Shown in pieces: positions 1 through 6,638 of a stretch of 64,000 bases of DNA. The DNA is from Promicromonospora umidemergens. Lineage in GTDB: Bacteria > Actinomycetota > Actinomycetes > Actinomycetales > Cellulomonadaceae. A program made the position numbers and the translations under genes. Under the pieces are notes generated by a model that did no database searches, was not told the DNA's origin, and saw only the letters and a program-made list of their open reading frames with translations. Location: assembly GCF_024171995.1 (NCBI RefSeq), contig NZ_JAMTCT010000008.1, positions 124,001 through 188,000 of the forward strand. The letters are read 5' to 3'. Every line of letters starts with the position of its first letter. The stretch's first letter is position 1.

Positions 1-207
1 ATCAAGCTGCGGTATCCGCAGGCTGCCGTCGTCCATGAGGCGGGCACGATCTGGTACCCCGTCCCTGGGATGTACGGCGGGTTCGTGTTCAAGGCGATTC
101 CGGACGGTGTGGAGGCGGAGAGCTGGGTCCGGGTCGTGGGCGGCTCCGGTCAGCGGCACGTCATCAGCCGCAACGGTTGTCACCTGGTGGAGGAGGGGTT
201 CGTGTGA
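1..207 (+). CDS. C-terminal part of an unrecognised protein (runs off the left edge)
   Basis: Frame 1 is open from the first base to a TGA at 205-207 and encodes 68 residues of a protein that begins outside the window. The visible part is a compact, beta-rich-looking stretch (IKLRYPQAAVVHEAGTIWYP near the start) with no motif I can assign. Codon use resembles the neighbours, so it is probably a real gene end. No function can be given. The decayed DUF6308 gene follows about 150 bases downstream, which suggests this is the edge of a rearranged region. Confidence 0.5.
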   Translation: MKLRYPQAAVVHEAGTIWYPVPGMYGGFVFKAIPDGVEAESWVRVVGGSGQRHVISRNGCHLVEEGFV

Positions 208-355
208 GCCTCTTGGTGTGGCTTCCGAAGTTCGCGAGATTCTGTTCGGACATGCGGACCGGAGCCCTCCACTGCCTCTATGGCAGGTGCGTCCAGCGCG
301 GTACGAGTACTCAGTGAAGTTCAGCCTGTGAACCGGTCGACGTCCGCTCTACCGT

Positions 356-939
356 GTGCTGATGACGGAAGATCCCCCCGGGCGTGCGATGCCGGCCATC
401 CTCGAGCCCGAGTTCGCGCCGCTGGCCGTTGCTCCTGCTCCGCGACTACTACGCCGGGACCAGGAGCAACGGCCAGCCCTGGTTCACCGGGGCCCGGCGC
501 TCCGCTCTGGGAGGCCTCCGACGCAGAGATCGGCCAGGTCTCTGCCGCTGCCGAGCTCTGGTGGTTGCTGCGCGGTGGAAGGGACGGAATCGGCAGGGTG
601 ACGGCGAGCAAGCTCATGGCCCGCAAACGCGCGGACCTGATCCCGATCTACGACCGCGTCATCGGATCGGCCCTGGGCCAAACCAGTGCTGAGGGCCACT
701 GGGAGGCGATGCGTCAGCTGATGCTGACCAGCGTCGGCGGAGTGCCGCTCCACCAGCGCCTCGGCACGATGGCGCTCGATGCCGGACTCGCCCCGCTCGT
801 CACCCCTCTGCGAGTCTTCGACGTGTTGGTCTGGTACGCCCACAACCCGGACAGTACGGTCAAGGCCAGGGCGGAGGGGTTCGCGGACGAACTCAGCGGA
901 TCGGGGGCGCTCTCGCAGATCTGGGACGCGCGTGTATGA
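356..939 (+). pseudogene. Broken DUF6308-family gene
   Basis: The C-terminal part, open in frame 1 to the stop at 937-939, carries the features I associate with DUF6308: DAEIGQVSAAAELWWLLRG, then VTASKLMARKRADLIPIYDR, then LRVFDVLVWYAHN. The expected N-terminal motif LLRDYYAGTRSNGQPWFTGA lies in a different frame (384 onward), and a plausible start peptide (MLMTEDPPGRAMPAILEPE from 356) lies in the third frame. Between TGAR and the frame-1 segment a block of roughly 50 residues normal for the family seems to be missing. A frame-1 reading from 280 gives 219 residues, but its first half is Pro/Gly/Arg-rich shadow sequence. The pattern fits at least two frame changes and one internal deletion. 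The function of DUF6308 is unknown to me. Confidence 0.6.
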
Positions 940-975
940 CCTGCGCGCCTCGTAGACGCTGTCGCTCGTCCCGCC

Positions 976-2064
976 CTACGCGAAGATCCGCTCGCGATGC
1001 CAGGCCAGATACTCGTTCGCGGGCGCTACCGTCGGCAGCGTGAGATCGATCCGCTGGCGCAGGCCGTCACCGGAGAAGTGGCGGGCGGTCGCCGGGTGCC
1101 GGTCCGCGGCGGAATGCAGACGCGGCGAGACACGGACCGTCAGATGGTCTGGCGCGGTGTCGAGCGTCATCAGGCCGGTGTCGAACGCGGCGTCGTGCGT
1201 GGGGCAGGCCGCGATCCCGTTGGCGACGTCAAGGCGTTCGCGGCGGTCGGAGTCGCGCCACGGCTTGATGTGCCCGGCCCGGAGCAGGCTTGGCCGTCGT
1301 CCGTCACCCAGGGTGAACCCACAGAATGCGCACGCGTCACCGTAGTTACGCAGCACCTCGCTCGCGAACGCGCTCTGCCCTACGCGGAGCATCTGCACCA
1401 GCGCTCGCTCGGTCGCGCTGTCGGTGTCGAGGTCTTCCAGCCGGCGTTGACCGATCTCCTGCTCGACGGCGGTCTCCAGGTCGAGCGCGTCGATCTCCTC
1501 CTGACCGAGCAGCACCATGAAGCCGCCGTGCTCGAGGCCCAGGAAGTCGGGTAGACGATCGGTGCCGATACCGACGTTCCGAGCCGCCGCGAGAATGATC
1601 CGGTAGGCGCTGGCGACGAGGTCGGGATCGGCGGCGAGGCGGCGGCCGAGGTCAATGTCGGTGGTGGCGCCGCGGTTCCGGCCGGGAACGCCGGACAGGT
1701 TCTCGACCTTGGACGCGACGCCGTTGGGCTTGCGTCGGAACAGACGTGCGAGCTCGGGTACCGGGAAGGGGAATGAGCGTCCTTCCCCGCCGCCGGCGCG
1801 GACATTCGCCACGACGCGCACCGCGCCCGCCAGGAGCGTCTCGACCGGCGTGTGGTTTACGCGGCCGCGATTTTCCGTGGGGTCCTGGCGCGAGACGATC
1901 TCCAGCCACTGGCGCTCGGCCTCCGCGACTGTGAGGTCGAGGTATTTGGGCAGGTTCACGGTTACCTGGTCTGCATTGTTGCGGGCGGCGGGGGCGTCAT
2001 CGACCCAGGCTAGGTTCTGCGAGCCGGCCGTGTCATCGCCCACCTCGCTCGCGCCTCCTACCAT
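976..2064 (-). CDS. HNH endonuclease, 362 residues
   Basis: The C-terminal domain (about residues 240-310) is a canonical HNH_2-type fold. Cys245 and Cys248 form a CAFC knuckle, RAGHIKPW carries the catalytic His265, Asn282 is in NGIAACPTH, and His290 follows. All expected catalytic positions are present, so an active DNA nuclease is likely. The N-terminal two thirds are not recognised and may provide specificity. The ATG at 2064 lies inside a perfect inverted repeat shared with the start of the divergent gene at 2093, only 28 bases away, and I see no Shine-Dalgarno site in that gap, so a leaderless message or a later start is possible. The setting suggests a restriction or defence role, but no methyltransferase partner is present. 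Confidence 0.75.
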   Translation of the reverse strand: MVGGASEVGDDTAGSQNLAWVDDAPAARNNADQVTVNLPKYLDLTVAEAERQWLEIVSRQDPTENRGRVNHTPVETLLAGAVRVVANVRAGGGEGRSFPFPVPELARLFRRKPNGVASKVENLSGVPGRNRGATTDIDLGRRLAADPDLVASAYRIILAAARNVGIGTDRLPDFLGLEHGGFMVLLGQEEIDALDLETAVEQEIGQRRLEDLDTDSATERALVQMLRVGQSAFASEVLRNYGDACAFCGFTLGDGRRPSLLRAGHIKPWRDSDRRERLDVANGIAACPTHDAAFDTGLMTLDTAPDHLTVRVSPRLHSAADRHPATARHFSGDGLRQRIDLTLPTVAPANEYLAWHRERIFA

Positions 2065-2096
2065 TGGATCGTTGCGTACTCGCTACGATCCAATGG
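2061..2096. promoter_or_regulatory. Perfect 12-bp inverted repeat covering both divergent starts
   Basis: CCATTGGATCGT at 2061-2072 is repeated inverted as ACGATCCAATGG at 2085-2096, with a 12-base spacer. The ATG of the HNH gene (2064-2062) and the ATG of the gene at 2093-2095 each lie in one arm. A TANNNT-like hexamer, TACGAT, sits at 2084-2089. A dimeric repressor binding here could control both genes together. The sequence symmetry is seen directly; the operator role is inferred. Confidence 0.55.
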
Positions 2097-3193
2097 GGCA
2101 CATTGTCGAGACGGGGGTCGGGTTGCGCGAGCAGGTCAGGATCTGGGGCAAGATCGACAGCTCGCACACGATGCAGGACCCGATCGAGCGACTGAAGGCC
2201 TCGAGCCAGTGGCGGCTCCGGCCCGGTACACAGGGCAACGGATCAGTCCGGTCAGCGTTGATGGACACCGACTTCCTGGACGTCGAGCGCGCCGCCGGTC
2301 TACGACGGCATCTCACCGACGTAGCGGTCGTGCGTGGGAGTGGCTCGGCACGGCCGCGCATCACGATCCGCAATGGATCCGCCCTCCATTTCGACCTCGT
2401 CGCCGGTATCGAGAGTCCATCAGCCGAGGTCACATCCGAGCACATCGAAGAGCTCATTCAGGGTTTCCGCGGCCAGGTTCTCGATCTGGGGCTTGAGCCT
2501 GTGGGTGCCGCAACTCGATATTCAGAGCCGGCCGTAGTCGCTACAGGCAGCGACTCCAAGGTCCGAGAGCTTGCCAGCTGTGGCGACACTCCCTGTCTCT
2601 ATCTGTACGACGGCGTCGTTCCGGTCCTGATCAGCCGCGACACCGGGTGTCCGGGCATCGACAACCCGATCGACGAGTTCTATCTGCACTCGGTCGCGTC
2701 CATGGGCGCCCAGGACGTCCTGACGAACGTCCGGGACACGGTGCCAAGTGCGGTCTCCGCACTGGCAGACCTCGGCTCTCTCGACCGTCGTGCGGACGAC
2801 CGGCTGACCTTCTCCGAAGCACTTGAGGGCACGCACCGTCTGCCTTCATTGCGGCGCGACCTGGTGCGGAACGAAGCCCGCAAGCGAATCCTCGTCGACT
2901 TTCGGCGCACGTCCCTGGGCGGAGCCGCGACGAGCCCAGGCCACGCCGGCCTGTACGCCTACCTGGACCGCCATTTCGACGATTACTACCTCGGGTCGTT
3001 GGAGACTGCGCTCGGTGCGATGCGCGAGGGTGTCGACGAGATCGGCGAGCACTCGACGACGATTCTCGAGCTCGCGAGTCTGTCGTACGACATCACGATT
3101 AAGGAAAAACTCAAGACGATGCAGTGGATGTCGCTAGGCCTTGCCATTGCTTCCTTAGCCGTCGCGGTTGCCGCGATCATGACAGCGCTGTGA
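2093..3193 (+). CDS. Unrecognised 366-residue protein with a C-terminal membrane anchor
   Basis: The frame is open further upstream, but the first reasonable start is the ATG at 2093, inside the divergent inverted repeat. Later ATG codons (for example the one starting MDTDFLDVERAAGL) are alternatives. The body has no motif I can name. The C-terminal end, about the last 20 residues (SLGLAIASLAVAVAAIMTAL), is a clear single transmembrane helix, preceded by a charged, probably coiled stretch, so the protein is likely tail-anchored with a cytoplasmic N-terminus. It is divergent from the HNH nuclease and ends 13 bases before the CinA-like gene, which suggests one operon of three genes up to 4701. 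Tail anchoring is common in defence effectors, but that role is only inferred here. Confidence 0.65.
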   Translation: MGHIVETGVGLREQVRIWGKIDSSHTMQDPIERLKASSQWRLRPGTQGNGSVRSALMDTDFLDVERAAGLRRHLTDVAVVRGSGSARPRITIRNGSALHFDLVAGIESPSAEVTSEHIEELIQGFRGQVLDLGLEPVGAATRYSEPAVVATGSDSKVRELASCGDTPCLYLYDGVVPVLISRDTGCPGIDNPIDEFYLHSVASMGAQDVLTNVRDTVPSAVSALADLGSLDRRADDRLTFSEALEGTHRLPSLRRDLVRNEARKRILVDFRRTSLGGAATSPGHAGLYAYLDRHFDDYYLGSLETALGAMREGVDEIGEHSTTILELASLSYDITIKEKLKTMQWMSLGLAIASLAVAVAAIMTAL

Positions 3194-3206
3194 GAGGACA
3201 GTACAC

Positions 3207-4043
3207 ATGAGGGTCGCTCTGCTGGTGGTAGGAGACGAGATCCTGGACGGGTCGACGACGGACAGCAACAGCGGGTGGGTGTGCCGGCAGATCTCTGGCC
3301 GCGGGGCGAGCGTCGTACGGACCGCGGTCGTCCCTGACGACCCCCGTGAGATCGGCCAAGGACTGGACTTCCTGCTGCAGGTGAAACCGCGCCTCCTCAT
3401 CACACTTGGTGGGCTTGGTCCGACACGGGACGACCTCACGGTAGGGGCAGTCGCCGACTATTTCGGTGTGCGGCTGGCCGAGCATCCCGACGGTGCCCGG
3501 ATCGTCAGCGAGCGGTACGCAGCGCTCGCGGAGGCGGGCCGGGTAAGGGACACGTCGAGTCCGGCAGCGCTTCAGGCACGGGCCAAGATGGCGCTCCTGC
3601 CGAAGGCCGCAGTCGCTCTTGACAATCAGGTCGGAGCGGCCCCGGGGGTGTGGTTCGACGTCAAGGAGCGCCTGTCGGTTCTCAATTTGCCGGGCGTGCC
3701 GTCCGAGCTGAAGTACATCTTCATCAATGAAGCCGGGGCGCACCTCCAACGTGTGCTGGGTACGGGGTACTTCCGGTCCGCGACGATCGTGACCTCAACG
3801 AACGACGAGTCGGAGTTGTCAGCCTCGCTTGCTGCGTTCGACGAGAAGCACGCTGACCCCGCCATCTATCTCAAGTCCCGGGCCAAGCGTTTCGGCAAGG
3901 ACGTTCGGATGCAGGCGACGATCTCAAGTCGGGGGAGCGACCTGGACGACGTTATCGGTCGGCTCGCAGCGGCTATTGAGGGCTTCCGGTCTGAACTGAC
4001 GAGCGCGTCCATCGAGGTGCAGTCGGTGACCTTCGATGAGTGA
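3207..4043 (+). CDS. CinA N-terminal (MoCF-type) domain protein
   Basis: The protein opens with the molybdopterin-binding-like domain of CinA: ALLVVGDEILDG at residues 4-15, TTDSNSGWV, and LITLGGLGPTRDDLT around residue 70. The later part (about residues 150-275) matches the middle region of CinA, including LPGVPSELKYIF. At 278 residues it lacks the C-terminal NMN deamidase domain of full CinA. In CinA this N-domain has ADP-ribose pyrophosphatase-type activity, so a nucleotide-processing role is plausible. The gene overlaps the next one by 8 bases (GATGAGTGA), implying translational coupling. That partner begins with a macro-domain-like stretch, also an ADP-ribose-type fold, which makes the pairing suggestive. 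Confidence 0.7.
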   Translation: MRVALLVVGDEILDGSTTDSNSGWVCRQISGRGASVVRTAVVPDDPREIGQGLDFLLQVKPRLLITLGGLGPTRDDLTVGAVADYFGVRLAEHPDGARIVSERYAALAEAGRVRDTSSPAALQARAKMALLPKAAVALDNQVGAAPGVWFDVKERLSVLNLPGVPSELKYIFINEAGAHLQRVLGTGYFRSATIVTSTNDESELSASLAAFDEKHADPAIYLKSRAKRFGKDVRMQATISSRGSDLDDVIGRLAAAIEGFRSELTSASIEVQSVTFDE

Positions 4044-4701
4044 TCCCGCGAGCGGACTTGTGGACACGCGGTCCCGAGCGAGACGTCGCGTCGAAGTGAT
4101 CCTGGGAGACCTCACTCTGGTCGAAGCGGACGCGATCGTCTGCCCGGCGAACAGCTACGGGACCATGGGTGGTGGCGTTGCGGCTGCGGGTTTGGCTTCT
4201 TCAGCTGATCCTCAAGATGAGCAGGCTGCGGCTGTGCGGGCGCTTGGCGTGCTGCTCACCGGGACCGAGGCGCTCCTGGTCGCCGCCGGGCTGGACGCCG
4301 AGGAACCCGTGACGTCCGCGTTCGCGGTCGTCGATCCTCGTCGGCGTGCGGACGCGCTTGCGCTCGTAGCCGCCGCTGGACTCCGGTTGCGGAGGGATGT
4401 GTTGGCCGTCGTGATGCGTGGCATCGAGGGGGGCCGCTCTGTGACTCAGCGGGTCGAGACTCTCTGGACCATGCCCGGGCATCTCGCCGGCGCGGGAAGC
4501 CTCACCACATCGCTCGTGCTGCTGGTGGCAGGCGCACGCGAGTCCGTGGTTTGCTCCACCTTCAACTTCCGGCGGTCTTCGGGCATGTGGACCGCGTTGC
4601 ACCACGCCGTCGCCAGAGCAGGCGTGTCGGTACGTGTCTACGTGGACGCGGTCGCGGTCGAGAGTGGACGAGGTCCGTCTGCCGCCGAACTAGCGAAGTA
4701 G
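4036..4701 (+). CDS. Short macro-domain-like N-terminus joined to a truncated PLD-like protein
   Basis: Residues about 18-50 (VEVILGDLTLVEADAIVCPA, then NSYGTMGGGVA) look like the start of a macro domain but stop after the glycine loop. From about residue 60 (ALGVLLTGTEALLVAAGL) the sequence resembles PLD-like proteins of the DrmC kind, including LWTMPGHLAGAG, VVCSTFNFRRSSGMWTALHH and VSVRVYVDA. The second half of a PLD domain, with the HxK catalytic motif, is missing: the frame stops at 4699-4701 soon after AAELAK, and the next genes are convergent. It looks like two gene fragments joined by deletion. It may still be expressed, because its start overlaps the upstream stop. Family names are from motif memory and not verified. 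Confidence 0.55.
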   Translation: MSDPASGLVDTRSRARRRVEVILGDLTLVEADAIVCPANSYGTMGGGVAAAGLASSADPQDEQAAAVRALGVLLTGTEALLVAAGLDAEEPVTSAFAVVDPRRRADALALVAAAGLRLRRDVLAVVMRGIEGGRSVTQRVETLWTMPGHLAGAGSLTTSLVLLVAGARESVVCSTFNFRRSSGMWTALHHAVARAGVSVRVYVDAVAVESGRGPSAAELAK

Positions 4702-4742
4702 GTGCACACGCATGTCGGTCATTCCACTTCGAGCAACACCCG

Positions 4743-4940
4743 TCATCGCGTTTTCTCGCGCCAGCGCCCTGCTGCCCTGCGCTGAACGTGAGCGACCTGT
4801 TCATCGGTCAGGTGCCAGCGCGCTTCACTGCCACGGCTGTCGAGTGTGTTGTACTCGGCCCGTAGCCAGGCCCGTACCGTCTTCGGCGACAACCCGAGCT
4901 TGCGGGCGAGATCGGCGGGCGTCACTACGTCGTCGCTCAT
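4743..4940 (-). CDS. Small helix-turn-helix DNA-binding protein, 65 residues
   Basis: The start is set at the ATG at 4940, where AGGCGAC lies just upstream; an open frame continues to 5084 but without a ribosome site. The protein is essentially one HTH: TPADLARKLGLSPKTVRAWL at residues 6-25, then RWHLTDEQVAHVQRRAAGRW, a MerR/excisionase-like arrangement. It lies 58 bases behind the 141-residue gene on the same strand, so the two probably form an operon with this as regulator. It converges on the truncated PLD-like gene. No partner site can be assigned, though the tandem repeat upstream of the operon is a candidate. Confidence 0.7.
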   Translation of the reverse strand: MSDDVVTPADLARKLGLSPKTVRAWLRAEYNTLDSRGSEARWHLTDEQVAHVQRRAAGRWREKTR

Positions 4941-4998
4941 GTCGCCTGATGCTATCCACCAACCGTTGCGGACCGCTGCTCGCGACCAGATAGCTGGA

Positions 4999-5424
4999 CT
5001 ATCGAGCCGCGCCGTCGCCGAGTGATTCCATGGCGTCCTCCAAAGCCGCCCGGACGTTTGCAAACCTCGTCTTGAGATCCTCAAGACGAGCTAGCGCGTC
5101 GTTGCCGTCGAGGATTGCACGAAGGTCGGCGACGCGGTCCTGGTCTGGGTCTTGGACCGCTCGAACGACCTTGTGGAGCAGGTTCGTGTCGGTCGCAGGC
5201 GTCAGCCAGACCTGCTGGGTCTGTCGCGGCTCGGCGTTGTAGTCCAGGATCCACTCCGGGAAGTAGGTCAGGTGCTCGTCCCGCAAGCGGGTCGCGATGT
5301 CGTTGAGCACGTTGGTGCCCAGCCGCTTGACTCCCAGCAGGTCCTTGAGGTCCTGCAGTTCGACGACGAGGACCTGCGCCTCAACGGTCTTGGCTTTGAG
5401 GTCTGCCCAGTTTCGGTAGCCCAC
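4999..5424 (-). CDS. Unrecognised 141-residue cytoplasmic protein
   Basis: The GTG start at 5424 is supported by a strong GAAGGAG site six bases upstream. The protein is acidic and helical-looking with no signal peptide or membrane segment. The middle contains YFPEWILDYNAEPRQTQQVW, and the C-terminal half (RLEDLKTRFANVRAALEDAM) could form a coiled coil. I do not recognise the family. It leads a probable two-gene operon with the HTH protein and has a tandem 19-base repeat directly upstream. A toxin/regulator or phage-derived pair are possible readings, but nothing in the sequence decides it. Confidence 0.65.
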   Translation of the reverse strand: MGYRNWADLKAKTVEAQVLVVELQDLKDLLGVKRLGTNVLNDIATRLRDEHLTYFPEWILDYNAEPRQTQQVWLTPATDTNLLHKVVRAVQDPDQDRVADLRAILDGNDALARLEDLKTRFANVRAALEDAMESLGDGAAR

Positions 5425-5436
5425 GCGCGCTCCTTC

Positions 5437-5474
5437 AGTTCGGGACTGCTTGCGCAGTTCGGGACGGCTTGCGC
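5437..5474. repeat. Tandem 19-base direct repeat upstream of the 4999-5424 gene
   Basis: AGTTCGGGACTGCTTGCGC at 5437-5455 is followed immediately by AGTTCGGGACGGCTTGCGC at 5456-5474, one mismatch in 19. The pair lies 12 bases upstream of the GTG start of the minus-strand gene, just before its ribosome site, so it could be a pair of operator half-sites or a replication-slippage duplication. Confidence 0.75.
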
Positions 5475-5586
5475 CATCCTACGACGTACTCGTTTCACCC
5501 CTGTGCGACGCCCGTCGCACCCTTGTTTGAAGACCTGTCATGTGGCAGGATAAGGGCTCAAATAAGCCTACGGCCGGGAGCCCGAC

Positions 5587-6423
5587 ATGACTGACTGGAT
5601 CTACCCCGCGAATCCTGGGACCGAGAGCTGGGGCTACAGAACAGCCGAGGGCGTCTCAATCCCGCCACGTGAGCTGTTCGCGGGGAAGCACCCGGACGTC
5701 CTGGGCCCGGGCAACCGTGTCCAGACCTGGTACTTGCCCCGGCTCCGGCGTGAGTTCCACGCCGGAGACGTCGTTTGGGTCCGGCAGAGCGAGACGGGTG
5801 GCCTGCTCGTCGGTGCTGGCGTAGTGCTGACCGAGCCGTGGCCCGGCGAGGACGGGGGCATCTACTTCGAGGTCGACTTCTGGAACCCTGAGAGTCGCGA
5901 CCTGGCGGCCGTCCCGTTCGACCTCGCCGTTGAGTCTGTACCTCAATCGGCCCGCACTGCGAAGGACAGCGAACGCGCGCAGGTGCTGGCACGCTTCCCG
6001 GACGGAGTTACCGTCGATGATGACACCCGAGCCCGCCTACGTCGTCGGCAAGACGTCGCAGGTCGCCAGGGTCTGACGGTGTTCCGCGAGAAACTCATCG
6101 ACGCCTACGGCGGCCGGTGCGCCATCACCGGCGATGATGTCATCGACGCGCTGCACGCGGCTTACATCGACCCGTACACCGAGACCGGCAGGGAACTCGT
6201 GGTGAACGGGCTCCTGCTGCGCGCCGATGTCCGCGACCTGTTCGACCAGGGCCGGATCTGGGTCGATGTCGACGGCAAGGTCCGTATGCACACCTCCCTG
6301 CGGTCCAGCGGCTACAAGCAGTACTCGGGCAAGAAGCTCCGCCTGCCCAAGGACGAGAACAAGCGGCCCGGGACCACCCGCCTTGCGCGGCATCGCAGGG
6401 TCATTGCCGGTCAGTCCGCCTGA
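5587..6423 (+). CDS. EVE-like/HNH protein with altered catalytic residues, 278 residues
   Basis: The N-terminal ~125 residues resemble a PUA/EVE-type fold (WIYPANPGTESWGYR at the start, GDVVWVRQSETGGLLVGAGV at about 60-80). EVE domains bind modified bases. Residues 166-270 follow the HNH_2 pattern FREKLIDAYGGRCAITG ... NGLLLRADVRDLFDQG. The usual AAHI motif reads AAYI (Tyr193) and the usual DIHxLFD reads DVRDLFD (Arg216), while Asn207 is kept. Both metal or catalytic histidines are therefore replaced, so cleavage activity is doubtful. The start ATG follows GGGAG. It stands 215 bases before the large helicase gene on the same strand, suggesting a shared defence role such as recognition of modified DNA. 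Confidence 0.7.
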   Translation: MTDWIYPANPGTESWGYRTAEGVSIPPRELFAGKHPDVLGPGNRVQTWYLPRLRREFHAGDVVWVRQSETGGLLVGAGVVLTEPWPGEDGGIYFEVDFWNPESRDLAAVPFDLAVESVPQSARTAKDSERAQVLARFPDGVTVDDDTRARLRRRQDVAGRQGLTVFREKLIDAYGGRCAITGDDVIDALHAAYIDPYTETGRELVVNGLLLRADVRDLFDQGRIWVDVDGKVRMHTSLRSSGYKQYSGKKLRLPKDENKRPGTTRLARHRRVIAGQSA

Positions 6424-6638
6424 CAGGCAGCGCATCCCGCGTGCAGGGCGCGACGGATGCCGGTGGCGCTGATCCCGTGGGTCTGCTCCTCCACGCGGGC
6501 GGGAGCCCGTCGAGATCCGTTTCACCCGGGTGAGTTGTTGCCATTTCACTCCGGAGTCTGGGTTGCGACCCTTCGCCGTTCTTATCCTTGGGTGCCGGGC
6601 ATTGTGGGGCTAGGTCTTGTTTTTCCAGGTCATGAGGG

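Noticed and set aside
1655-2092. Upstream extension of the 2093 gene through the HNH gene region
   Set aside because: It overlaps the well-supported HNH gene on the other strand and adds Arg/Pro-rich sequence with no ribosome site.
6424-6638. Possible recombinase remnant upstream of the helicase (minus-strand THGISATGIRRALHAG)
   Set aside because: Too short to assign; no catalytic motif, no terminal repeats, no att-like repeat found.
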